Source: Davidsoniella eucalypti (Eukaryota; Ascomycota; Sordariomycetes; Microascales; Ceratocystidaceae). Taken from it: 64,000 nt of DNA. The DNA lies in contig RMBW01000100.1 of NCBI GenBank assembly GCA_004009845.1, forward strand, positions 51,281 through 115,280, given 5' to 3'. The notes under the pieces were generated by a model that saw only the letters and a list, made by a program, of their open reading frames with translations, made no database searches and was not told the DNA's origin. The position numbers and the translations under genes are program-made. Below, one piece after another: positions 11,553-21,913 of the stretch (its first letter is position 1; the number at the start of each line of letters is the position of its first letter).

Positions 11553-12748
11553 AGTGCGCTCTAGAGCAATTATTCCAAGTACGGTGCTAACCAGAAGAGC
11601 AATTGAGGCATTTGGTCTAGTTATTTTTCGATTTTCTATAGGCTGATAGTATTCCTCCTCGACTAATACCTAATACATACATTTTCCGGCTGCATGCAAC
11701 TAAGCCAGACGGCTGAACACGACATTCGACTAAGTTGATGCTGCCGCAGGGGTAAACTCGGGTATCCATGACAGCAATATATTCATCTTCCATCGTAAGT
11801 GGTGAATGCTAGCTTAGTGGCCACAAATAATATCGATAGTTTCCGCGGCATTTTCAGTGGCGACTTCAATATTGCGTGTCAGGGGACGTCAAACCAGGTC
11901 TATCAAGTTTGTTTCTGCTTCACAAAGTCTGTTCTTCTTGTATCACAGAGTCGCAATGAGAGTCTTGTACTTAAAGTTCGTGAGGTTTTCTCTTTTAGGA
12001 ACATGGAGCTTTAAGCTCTTCGGATGCTACCTTTTTATGCATTTTGAGCATTGGATCTAATCCCCTTAAAGCCTTTGTATTCCTACAATACATGCGGGTA
12101 GTGGCTAGAGTGCACCCATGTCTGTGTTTTCCGTTACATACAGATACACTGCATGTGTACATACAAGTGTTAGTGTCTCTATATGGCATATTTCCAAACG
12201 TCACATTCATTCAATATGACATCTTCAACAGATTATGGAACATACATTTGACAGCAGCAAATTTGGAGGAGAACCCCTTTTGATTTGTTTTCCATTTTCA
12301 GATGTCCCAATTCCCAAACTACCAATGTCCGCTGTAGAATATAAAGCACATACATTGTCTAAACACTTCTAGACTCGTCTCTCACTACTTCAACTTTTTG
12401 ATCCCCATAAGGACGGAATAACTATTAAGTCCACTCCTATGGCCGCACAGGGCATTCCCTCTCAATCATCAGCCAAAAAGCTTTATATATCGAGTATCTT
12501 TCCCTCATTAGTGTGTGCCATGATTAACCCAAAGGGGTACTATTTTTCTCATCGACGTGCCTTGATGGTAAATATATCGCGTTCGCGTCGAAGAGGTTAA
12601 AACAAAGAACGAAGAAAAAAGTTCAAGAGAGAAAAAATGAGTTGTGTCAAGAAGAAATGAATCATAAGGTTTACCATGGCTCTCCGTAGTTTTGTTTTGA
12701 CTTTTACTTTTTGTATTTTTGTCGTAACGATCCGGTAGAGCACTCCGC

Positions 12749-13821
12749 TTACCACAGGTTCTCCTTGGGAGCAGCCTCAGCAGCCCAGTCAGTGGGAGCA
12801 GCGGCAGCCCAGTCCTCGACCTCACCAACCTCACCAGGAACGGCGGAAGGAGCCTCCCAGTCAGCGGCCTGGTAGGTCTCAGTAACGATAACGGGCTCCT
12901 CCTCGACGGCGGCAACCTTCTCCTCCTCAACCTTCTCCTCAGCCTCAGCTTCGGGGTCACGGTCTATTATCAATGCATTAGTTTTTCCCACTCTTTTATT
13001 ACCCAGCTCCAACTTGACGGAAATTAAACTTACAGAAGTACAGATCGACCATAACATCCCACGCAGCGTCACGGCTGGGGATGGTACCGCGCAGGCGCAA
13101 GACCTCACGGGCCAGCAGCCACCAGATCAGACCAATGGCGTGGCGACCCTTGTTGTTGGTAGGGATGGCAACATCGACGTACTCAGTGGGCGAGTCAGTG
13201 TCGCAAAGAGCGATGACGGGGATGTTGACGTAACTGGCCTCCTTGATAGCCTGGGCGTCGGTACGGGGGTCGGTGACGATGATCAGGCGGGGCTCCTTGA
13301 ACGAACGGGTGATGTAGTTGGTGAAGGAACCGGGTGTGAAGCGACCAGCAATGGCAACGGTGCCAGTGTGGGCAGCGAACTTCAGGACGGCACGCTGACC
13401 GTAGGGACGGGCAGAGATGACGCAAATGTCAGCCGGGTTGTCAATGGCGGCAATGATGCGGGCAGCCAGGACAATCTTCTCCCTATTATAGAGAGTCAGT
13501 CTTTTTTTGTTCGGTATCGTTGTAATATCGAGCAGCCGTATTTCGACGAATTTTGAAGCAAATTTGACAGATAAGCACTGAAATTTCCTCCTCAATCCGC
13601 GCGTTTTCGACATTTTCGATATATTTTTGTGGAATTCGCCTGGGGACTCACCAGGTCTTGCCAATGTTCAGGACGTTGACACCATCGGCACGGGTCTTCC
13701 ACAGGTAGGGCTCCATGTGAGTCTGCAAGTTCTTGCTACCCAGGTGGCACTGGGCAGCCAGGAGCATTTCAATGTCCTGAGAGGTGGCATCGAAAATCGA
13801 GGGCAGGTTAGAGGGAGCCAT
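12749..13821 (-). CDS. RPS0: cytosolic 40S ribosomal protein uS2 (Rps0/SA)
   Basis: Exons 13821-13652, 13482-13034 and 12963-12749 give 277 residues. The N terminus MAPSNLPSIFDATSQDIEML, then LLAAQCHLGSKN, GKTWEKIVLAARIIAAI, RFTPGSFTNYI, EPRLIIVTDPRTDAQAI and the RGTIPSRDAAWDVMVDLYFYRDPEAE region are those of eukaryotic uS2. The last exon encodes the usual acidic, Trp-containing tail and ends ENLW. uS2 sits at the head-body junction of the small subunit and is needed for late 20S pre-rRNA maturation. The final TGGTAA also resembles a splice donor, but the family often ends near a Trp, so I take TAA as the stop. It is divergent from the mitochondrial uS15m gene, with 408 bp between start codons. 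The codon choice (many GTC, CTG and AAG) suits a highly expressed gene. Confidence 0.97.
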
Positions 13822-14229
13822 CTTGACGGTTGTTGACGATAGTTGAACAGACAATCGGGGGGAGAAGATCGAACAAATTCCACGTAGCACCTATACAGCT
13901 CAAAAAGTTTCCCTACTATCAAAAAAATATTATGCCCCGCCGTGGGCCAATTCCCCATATTCTGTGGACTTGTGGGTTCTTGTTCAGCCCTTATCACACT
14001 AACCCTTTTCGGACTCGTATTAACGCCACGTTTTGGTGCCACGTTCGTGGCGTCAATTGACCGTGGCGCTGAACAAGGCTAGATTATGTCCCGCATTTTC
14101 AGCCTTGTTGATAGGTCTTAGCGAAGTGCGGAAGTGGAAATTTTGTAGTAGGGTGGGATGGGAATAGTTATGATGTCGTGATAGACAGACTGGACGATTG
14201 TTTCTGTAGAAGCTCCAAACACATACGTC
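13822..14229. promoter_or_regulatory. shared divergent promoter of RPS0 and uS15m
   Basis: Only 408 bp separate the two start codons. The right part holds four CGCCACG/CGTGGCG-type elements at 14024-14030, 14038-14043, 14046-14052 and 14062-14068. The middle two form a near-perfect palindrome around TT. The cluster lies inside a 10-bp inverted repeat. Coordinated expression of cytosolic and mitochondrial ribosomal proteins from this promoter is inference. Confidence 0.6.
13979..14077. repeat. 10-bp perfect inverted repeat flanking CGTGGC cluster
   Basis: CTTGTTCAGC at 13979-13988 and its exact reverse complement GCTGAACAAG at 14068-14077, with 79 bp between the arms. The right arm overlaps the last base of the fourth CGTGGCG element by one. 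It may be a paired binding site rather than a hairpin, given the long spacer. Confidence 0.6.
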
Positions 14230-15262
14230 ATGCCTCTCAAATTTCCTAACACAACGAGCTTAGGCTCTTTAAACCGTAAGACCCGAATATGCTTGAAAAG
14301 AAAAGTATGCACAGATATCTAACAGTCGTCTGTTTATAGTATGCATCCGGCCTTCAGTCCGGCCGGTCTTCTCCGGCCCTAGATTGGTTCTCCCGACGAC
14401 TCAAACTGCGACTCTCATGACCAAGTGGGAGAAGAAGCAGCTAGCCAAGCGGGATCCATACCGCTGGTCTCAGATACAACAGCGCAAGGATGCGAATGTT
14501 AAGCGACAAACAGAACTATCTGCTATCCGCGCCGAGGAGTACGGTGATCCCGTCTGGGGCAAGCCTACGCCGTTCGCAGAGTCCTTCGATTCCGGTGGCC
14601 AGGAAGCAATGACAAAGCCAGTCGTAGATGAGAATGGCAACGTGATAAAAGAAGGCCATGAGCTTCCTACCTCCAAGCACATTCTAGCATACGGTCTTAC
14701 TCAGGCCGACGTTGACGAAGCTGTAACCCACGCTTACGAAATGTCTAAGCCTATGTTCAACGAGAACCGCGAAGCTAGTGATCCAGAGGCTGAAAGAATC
14801 GCCCTATCACAGCACGAGGAAAGCCACCAGCGCGCAACGGAAGCCATCAACCGTATCTTGAAGCTCGAAAACACCAACTCCGTCATCCGTCTCCACGCCA
14901 ACATCCGCCGTGCTGTTGAAACCTTTGGTCGCCACAACACCGACGCCACGCTTAAGCCTAAGCCGCCATCTATCCACACCAACGAAGTCGAGATGCCAAA
15001 ACGTTCGGGTCCCGATACTGGCAGCTCCGAAGTTCAGATCGCTATCCTTACTGCCAAGATTAGAGCTGTCGCCCAGGCCTTGGAGGAAACTCCGGGCAAT
15101 CGTGACAAGCACAACAAGCGCAACCTACGTCTTCTGGTGCATCGCAGACAAAAGCTTCTCAAGTACATGGAGCGTAAGGAGCGCGGAAGCGAGAGATGGA
15201 CTAATCTTCTGTCCACTCTAGGCCTAACTCCAGCAACCTGGAAGGGTCAAATCACCATGTAA
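14230..15262 (+). CDS. mitochondrial small-subunit ribosomal protein uS15m
   Basis: Exon 1 (14230-14275) and exon 2 (14340-15262), with a 64-nt intron containing TCTAAC, encode 322 residues. Exon 1 is needed: the second exon has no ATG until residue 42 of the spliced protein. Splicing gives an N terminus rich in Arg, Ser and Leu without acidic residues (MPLKFPNTTSLGSLN, then RPSVRPVFSG), as expected of a mitochondrial import sequence. The S15 domain occupies about residues 237-310, with RSGPDTGSSEVQIA, HKRNLRLLVHRRQKLLKYM in outline and a GLTPATWKGQI end. The long middle part (residues 45-235) is typical of fungal mitochondrial S15 (yeast Mrps28). It binds the central domain of the mitochondrial small-subunit rRNA. 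The gene shares its promoter with RPS0. Confidence 0.93.
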
Positions 15263-15757
15263 ACCTAGTGTTGGTTTTACGCCATGGATAGCATCTTATA
15301 TAGAGGCAACTGTATTTCTAAAACGTCTTGAAATATGCATTTAGAGGGCACGAGTAACGGACGTGATGAGCACGTGGACAGGCTGGTGTAACACGTTGGT
15401 GTGTGTTTTGTAACTTGTAAAATAGCAATTTCTGCCCTTGTAATATAAAGAATATAATAAACAATGGGTGGGTGTACCGGGCGTACTAGTATGGCTCAGA
15501 ACTACTCTACATCAAAATTAAAATCAAGAAACCTTGGTACGCCCCAAAAGAGAATGAAGAAATGAAAACTAAAATTGAAACAATGAAAGCGTGTAAACAT
15601 GATGAGGTCAAATAACCGAGGCTCCAGTAGTAGAGTTACCGTTAAGCCAAATATACAACAGTAGTATCTTGCAACAAAATGAACGAACGAATGAACCAAA
15701 CAGAAAAAAGATCACAGCCCCCAGGTACTAAGTTCAATACAATAATCAGTCCACTGC
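15263..15757. other. convergent intergenic region
   Basis: 495 bp between the stop codons of uS15m (+) and VMA6 (-). It must hold both 3' UTRs. An AATATAATAAAC stretch near 15450 could serve 3'-end formation of uS15m. No gene was seen. Confidence 0.45.
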
Positions 15758-17173
15758 TTAAAACACGCTGATATAATTTCCAATACGGTCCTTTTGGTTC
15801 TGCGCAATGCACTCGGCAATCCATGTTATGTTGCGGATTTCCTATCTTTAGTGTTAGTATGTCTCTCTCGGTAGTTATCAGAATTCAGTATTTGGAGACT
15901 CACCTGTTCACGGAGCTTTACCCACGCATACACGATTGATAACGTGAATTGGCGGGTGAAAGCACCCTTGGATATCTCCATCTCTTTCTGATAGAACATA
16001 TCTTCAAGACTCTTGCCCTCAGAGCCACCGCCCATGTTCCCAGGACCAGATAGGCCACCGCTAAGGCCGTTAGCGTCAAAGAAACTCTTGTAGTCATGAA
16101 CAGCCTCGACGGCCAAACGGACACCCTCAAAGTCATCAGCGCGCGATAGCATGAGTGTTCCTTCGGGGTATAGACGGCCGAAAGAAGGGTAGAGCTTGCT
16201 GCGATCGGTCTTGTTTAGCTCGGTGCCAAATGAGTTCAGTGTGATGTTGATGGCACGGCGATCGGCCTCGAATTCTAGAACTTCTAGCATGACTTCAGAT
16301 GTCATGTCAATGTTTTTCTTACAGAAGTCGTAGAAATCTTCCAGGTAGTTCTTGTAGAGTGTGTTTCTGACAATCTCGACGTTGAGCTCGTCCAGATCTT
16401 GATGCTATGGTGGGGTCAGTATATATGTACTCACGATTCGACATGTATCTCGTAGTCTAGATAGCTTACGCTGAGGCTTCCCTTGAAGTAAGGAGCAAGG
16501 GGAGTTTCAATTAGGACGGAGTTGTAGAGTTCCTCGATGTTGGTAGCCACGCATAGTACGGGCATAGTGTCAAACCAGCCCAGTGGGTGGCAACGGTCTA
16601 AAAGATCGCGAGTGTCACGCTCATGCAGAGTGCCGGTAATGAGCAGGGCAATGTTGTCGATCATATATCCGTAGGTGAGGTAGTCCATGAACTTGGACAT
16701 GACACCTACAGAGTTGGCGCGCACATATCTAAACTCATTCACAAGCTTGTTGGTGGTTTTGGCGGCAAGACTCGAGGTCGAAGGGTTCGGGGGAAGTGAG
16801 GCGAGGAAGTCGCCGTAAGCTGGGCCAAGCTGGAGCTTGAGGTCTAGAGAAACGAGTTTGTTAGTATAGGCACAGAACATGGTAAAGTCGGGAGAATCTT
16901 ACCATCAAGGGTTTCGCACTGGGTCAGGTTGGCCTATTTGAGAGATGTCGGTACGATGTTAGCATAGTCAAGCATTGATGAGCAAGCAGAGACAGAATGG
17001 TAAAGGCGCACATAGTTGGAGCTAGTCAGCAAGCTGTTACGGTAACCTCTTATTATACCCTCGAGGTATCTATTGGCCAAAGCCGATTAGCGCTGTGTCA
17101 ATTAAGCAACGGGAAATGACAGTGTCGGGCCGATGACGTACCCATTGTTGACGTTGAAAAAGAGACCCTCCAT
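15758..17173 (-). CDS. VMA6: V-type proton ATPase subunit d (Vma6)
   Basis: Six exons, 17173-17142, 17069-17012, 16933-16903, 16843-16470, 16404-15904 and 15841-15758, total 1080 nt and encode 359 residues, the normal length. The protein begins MEGLFFNVNNGYLEGIIRGY and continues NSLLTSSNYANLTQCETLDD, with all splice phases agreeing. Landmarks are LKLQLGPAYGDFL, NEFRYVRANSVG, DYLTYGYMIDNIALLI, CHPLGWFDTM, APYFKGSLSHQDLDE, MTSEVMLEVLEFEADRRAIN and a C terminus ending GNYISVF. Subunit d is a soluble part of the V0 sector that sits on the c-ring and couples it to the central stalk, so it is needed for vacuole acidification. The first three exons are only 32, 58 and 31 nt. The gene is divergent from NOP58. 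Confidence 0.97.
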
Positions 17174-18109
17174 TGTCGTATTATGTGTAGTACTGCGGTC
17201 GGTCGGTTGCGATCAATTAGATGGATCTTGCATCCGATAATCAGGTAATATATGGTCGCAAATGCGGTTGGTGAGGTGCAATATCGTCGGCTTGCGAGTA
17301 GTTTGCTGTGTTTTGTCGAAAGAAGTCGGAGTTGGAGTTTTTTCAATACACAAGGCGCAAATAGAAGCTGATTATGGGTTGGTGATGATATGGAGGTTGG
17401 TGAGCGAATTCAGGGAAGTCACCTTGTATGGTTTTAAGGTGGCGGCAATAGCTCTAAGGATAACCGGTTACTTTGACCTTCACTAGGGTTAATGGTACTA
17501 TAAGGGCTGTGTCGCACAGTGCATCGCAGGACGTAGTAAAACGGTGTATAAATGCGGTAAGAAGTGTCTAGCACAGTGCATACACAAAACTTAAGAAGTT
17601 TGTCGTAGGCCAAAATTGGTGGAACACAGGCTCAGCAAGACTACAACACCCAAGAAGTGATATAGATGAATGCTTGAATATCTGGAGTTAATGACTGAGT
17701 GCTGTATTTGAAGATGTCCGCCATATTCAATCCAGTTGTGTGGGCTTTAGAAACTATAAGTACAGCAATAAGTACAACCAATTGACCGCTTTGGGACGAT
17801 ATGGCTGACATAAGCATGCATGGATTCCATTTTTGATAACGGTAGACGGGTCCGATAACGAAAATTTTGGACAATTGAAGCTACTGGCCATAAAATTTTT
17901 GATTTACAAAATTTTTGACTCTTGCTGGCCTCCTCGTGCAATCTTTCTTCTTAACCTTCTTGAGCCACAATCGCCAACTCGACAAGCGACCCGAGCGAGA
18001 AATTCAATTGGAAGCGAGTGGTGATATTCGTTTTAGTCTTTGTCTTCTTTTTCTTTTTTTTTCTTAATTTTTCAACTCAAAGTATCCAGTTGAGTTTGCT
18101 GTTTCTATA
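17174..18109. promoter_or_regulatory. divergent intergenic region between VMA6 and NOP58
   Basis: 936 bp between the two start codons, so it contains both promoters. Bases 18020-18075 before NOP58 form a T/C-rich tract typical of fungal leaders. I see no open frame worth calling and no clear factor site. Confidence 0.5.
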
Positions 18110-20103
18110 ATGCCTCTCTACGTTCTGTCTGAGACGCCCGCGGGGTGCGTAAAATATCCCATCTCTCGCTGAGATACAGGCCTTACTTTGGCTTCGCGCC
18201 TGCAAGACTCGATTTATTGACATTGAAATAACTACAGTTACGGTCTGTTCAAGTCCGCCGACAAGAAACTCCACACCCGCGATGATGTGTCCGAGAAGCT
18301 GGCCTCGCTCGAGGCGGTGTCTGAGATGTAAAGTGCCCTTTGCCTTCTGCCTTCTATCCCATGCCCCCACCACCAGCCACCCTTTGCGATTATTTGGCAC
18401 CGAGTATCAGTGACTAACGAATGTGTCTTGTAAAGGTTCAAGCTAAAGGACTTCCGCAAGTACGAGAACACCTCGATGGCCTTAGAGGAGGTCGCCTCTA
18501 TGTCCTCCCGCAACGTCAAGGTGCCCCAGCTGCTGGCTGACTTCCTGGACGAGATCAAGGACGAGAAGCACGCTTCTCTGGCTCTTGCCGACAAGGCCCT
18601 GGGCCAGAAGCTGAAGGAGCTACCTGGCTTCGAAAAGCTGGACATCGTTGCCGCTTCCGACTCGGCTGCCGGCCGCAGTGTCGAGGAGATCTTCCGTGCC
18701 ATCAGAGAGAACATGAACGCCTTGATGCCCGAGACCGCTTCTACCTTTGAGCGTGTCGCTCTAGGTCTATCGCACTCGATCGATCGCTACAAGCTCAAGT
18801 TCACTGAGGACAAGGTCGACTCTATGATCATCCATGCCGTCAAGCATCTGGAGGACCTTGACCAGGCTCTGAACATCATGGCCATGCGTACCAAGGAGTG
18901 GTACGGCTGGCACTTCCCCGAGATGTCGCGCCACATCAGCGACAACGTTGCCTACGCTCGTGTGATCATCGAGACCGGCACCCGTGACTCTTTCGCCACG
19001 GCCGACCTGACCACTGTCCTGCCCGAGCCCATGGCTGATGCCGTCAAGGCCGCTGCTGAGATCTCTATGGGTACTGACGTTGACAAGGACGATATGGAGA
19101 GTAAGTTTTATCTCTTTCTTTATAAATTGCTTCATAAAATGATATCAAAAACTAACGTAATTCTTCTTCTACAGACATCAAGCTGCTGGCTCGCCAGGTC
19201 GTCACCTACTCCGAACACCGCCTTGAGCTCGCCAGCTACGTAGAGAACCGTATGCGTGCTATCGCCCCTAACCTAACCGCTCTAGTTGGTTTCCTGGTCG
19301 GTGCCAAGCTGATCGCTCACACTGGTTCGCTGATGAACCTATCGAAGTCTGCTGCTTCGACCATCCAGATTCTGGGTGCCGAGAAGGCCCTTTTCCGTGC
19401 GCTCAAGACCAAGCACAACACCCCCAAGTACGGTATCCTCTACAACTCGTCTTTGGTTGGCCAGGCGTCTACCAAGTACAAGGGTAAGATCGCGCGTATG
19501 CTCGCTGCTAAGACTGCCCTGGGTCTGCGTGTCGATGCCATGAAGGCTACCAAGCTGAACGAGGATGGCGAGGAGGTTATCGACGAGGAGTACGAGCTGG
19601 ACGACGAAGAGCGTGCCTTCTTTGGTCTGAATCTGCGCACCAAGCTGGAGAACAAGCTGCGTTCTCTGGAGGGCAAGCCTCTGCTGCCCAAGGGTGTCAA
19701 CGTTGGCCCCGACGGACAGGTTCTGCAGCCCGGCGAGTTCACTATCCGCGAGAAGAAGTCTTACAACATGGACGTCGATGCCGTTGCCGAGACACCCAAG
19801 AAGCCCCTCATCCAGGAGGTTGACGAGGAGTCTGACTCCGATGAAGAGTCGGATAGCAAGCCTAAGAAGCTCAGCGACGAGGACTACGAGCGCTTGGCCG
19901 GGCAGGCTGGCATCTCGGTGTCCAAGTTCAAGCGCAAGTACGAGCGTGGCGATGTCCAGCTGAACGCCGATGGCTCCATCAAGGTGGCCAGCAAGAAGGA
20001 TAAGAAGAAGGAGGATAAGTCTTCTAAGCGCAAGCGTGACGAGGAGGCGACGCCCACCAAGACCGACAAGAAGAGCAAGAAGAAGAAGACTAGCAAGGAG
20101 TAA
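18110..20103 (+). CDS. NOP58: box C/D snoRNP core protein Nop58
   Basis: Exons 18110-18144, 18238-18327, 18436-19100 and 19175-20103 give 572 residues. It begins MPLYVLSETPAGYGLFKSAD (NOP5NT domain). The NOSIC region follows, then the Nop domain with NLTALVGFLVGAKLIAHTGS and GAEKALFRALK near the middle. The C terminus has an acidic stretch (EESDSDEESDS) and a Lys-rich KKE/D tail ending KKKKTSKE. Length, order and tail separate it from Nop56. It assembles with Nop56, Snu13 and fibrillarin into box C/D snoRNPs, which carry out 2'-O-methylation and processing of pre-rRNA in the nucleolus. The introns are small (93, 108 and 74 nt). I looked in them for box C and box D pairs and saw none that convinced me. 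The long open frame on the opposite strand is a by-product of codon bias. Confidence 0.97.
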
Positions 20104-20784
20104 AGAGAAGCACCGAAACAGAAATAAGGGAAGGAAAACAAAAAGCAGCAAACCCTTTCTTCCTCCCTTTCTCTTCTTAATCATCTTCTACTTCTCCCTT
20201 CGCCCCCCACAAAACAAAACAAATTTAAAAAAACGAAACAGGAAAACTTGCTTGTTCTTTTTTTTTATTGTTTTCTTCACGTCACCAACCAAAATTTAAG
20301 TTTTTTTTATTTTCTTCTTCATCTTCCCTCGTTGGTCTTTGGGTGTCTTATCGACTTGTACCATCTCTTCTGCTGCGTTCGTCTGGATTTATTTGTTCTC
20401 AAACTGCATATCTTGGGTCTGTTACGGGTTTTTATGTTCTTGCCAGGCTCGCTAACAGGCGGCTCGCATACTTTATTTTTTTCTTCCTGTTTTTTGCCAA
20501 GTACTTTTTTCTTCTCTTTGTGTCATTTTCATTGTTTTATTTTCCGTTATGGCGTAGGAATTGGGAGTTAAATCGTGTTCATTTAAAAAAAAAACCACAC
20601 TTTACCCTAACTAACTTGGACTTTTATATAATATTAGTCCGTGTCACGTGAACATGGTGAATTTCCAGATATAACAAAAATGAACATTAAGATTAACGAC
20701 TAGGAACACAGCAACTAATAAAGATGATAAAAACAACAAAGGGTATAGACTACCACAACATAAACGGCACGTAAAGCAAGCTAT
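20104..20784. other. convergent intergenic region
   Basis: 681 bp between the NOP58 stop (+) and the SPFH gene stop (-). Bases 20150-20580 are very pyrimidine-rich on the plus strand, presumably NOP58 3' UTR. A TCACGTGA E-box sequence occurs at 20644-20651. No gene was seen. Confidence 0.45.
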
Positions 20785-21913
20785 CTAGATATTCTCGACA
20801 ATGTGCGAGTTTATGGCCTGCTGAAAGCCATCTAACGAGCTGCCGTACCCTGTAAAGTTGTCAACCGGGACAGCATCTTTTCTAGTAATAGCGTCCTGAA
20901 TATGCGGCACAGGCATAGTCTGGTTAGCAGCGGGCAAGAAGATGACCTTGCTGTTGGCCGACTTGGCCATAGCCTGCATAGCCTCGAGATAGCGGATCTG
21001 CATAGCTGGAGCCGACGACAGGATATCAGCAGCCTGGCGCATCAGCTTAGCAGAATCGACCTCGGCGCGAGCGGCAATGATCTTGCTTTCACCGATACGT
21101 TTGCTCTGCGCAGCCATGCTTAGCGACTCCTGTAGGTCCTGGCTGAAGATGATGTCCTTGATCAACATGCTCTCGACCTGCACACCCCAGCCGGCCGCTA
21201 CGTCCTCGATGATCTCCCCGATGCTCTGGGCAAGCTCCTCGCGGCGCTCGATGACGTCTTGTAGCACGCGGGCGCCGACTACGTGCCGTAGCGTGGTCTG
21301 TGTCCGCTCTACGAGAGCCTGTCGTACGTTGGAGATGCCGAAGGCGGCCTTGTGGGGGGCGACGATGTGGTAGTAAATGACGGAGGTGAGGGTTAGGGTC
21401 ACGTTGTCTTTGGTCATACAGGTCTGTTGCGGCACTTCGACGATCTGGATCTTGACATCAACTTGGATCAGCTTCTCGCTGAGTGGATTGATCTTGACTA
21501 AGCCGGGATCTACGGCCTTGTAGAACTTGCCGAACTTGGTGACTAGGCCAACTTGGCCTTGGCTGACGCTCTTGTACGGGTTGGGGCAGATGAAGCAGCA
21601 TGGGATGGCACCGCACGTCCCCATAACCGAACCGAAGCCATCAACTTAAGGTTTATTTAGTTAGCAACGAATGAACTGTCCAGGAGAGATAGAAAGAAGG
21701 GACTGCTATCCAGTGAGACATACTCATGGTGCCGTACCAGCCCTTGGGGTTGGCGTCATTGGCTACCACAGCGCCATAGCTCTGCTGCAGATCTTCGGTG
21801 CGCGGACGGCGAACCTCCATGGGTTGCTGGGGCCGAAAACCAACAGCAGCAGCGGCGTTGTTGGCCTGGGCTTCGGAGCCGGAGCCCGAGTTTTGTTTGA
21901 TCGAGGAAGACAT
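20785..21913 (-). CDS. SPFH/Band 7 (stomatin-prohibitin) family protein
   Basis: Exons 21913-21724 and 21644-20785 encode 349 residues. The first 63 residues are low-complexity and end NPKGWYGTM. The second exon continues IDGFGSVMGTCGAIPCCFIC, with Cys at 74, 79, 80 and 83. No long hydrophobic helix is present, so membrane attachment could depend on palmitoylation of these cysteines. The SPFH domain follows: GQVGLVTKFGKFYKAVDPGL, then VEVPQQTCMTKDNVTLTLTS, YYHIV, RQALVERTQTTLRHVVG and ESMLIKDIIFSQDLQESLSM. Next comes an Ala/Glu-rich coiled-coil segment (GESKIIAARAEVDSAKLMRQ). Such proteins form membrane scaffolds. Filamentous fungi have several stomatin-like paralogues, and I cannot assign a compartment. 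It lacks a mitochondrial presequence of the usual kind. Confidence 0.93.

Larger units (their letters stand above)
10876..12748. other. intergenic region: VTC promoter and RPS0 3' side
   Basis: 1.9 kb between the VTC start and the RPS0 stop. Bases 10876-11600 form the VTC upstream region and hold a full CRE-type site and a CACGTG palindrome (listed separately). Bases 11600-12500 show no gene. Bases 12500-12748 are probably the RPS0 3' UTR. Confidence 0.5.

Noticed and set aside
13483..13651. Intron-encoded snoRNA in RPS0 intron 1 or NOP58 introns
   Set aside because: No box C (RTGATGA) and box D (CTGA) pair with terminal stems could be found in the right order.
19339..20184. A 281-codon open frame on the minus strand opposite NOP58
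   Set aside because: A shadow of the biased NOP58 coding sequence, giving a Leu-rich translation with no known domain.
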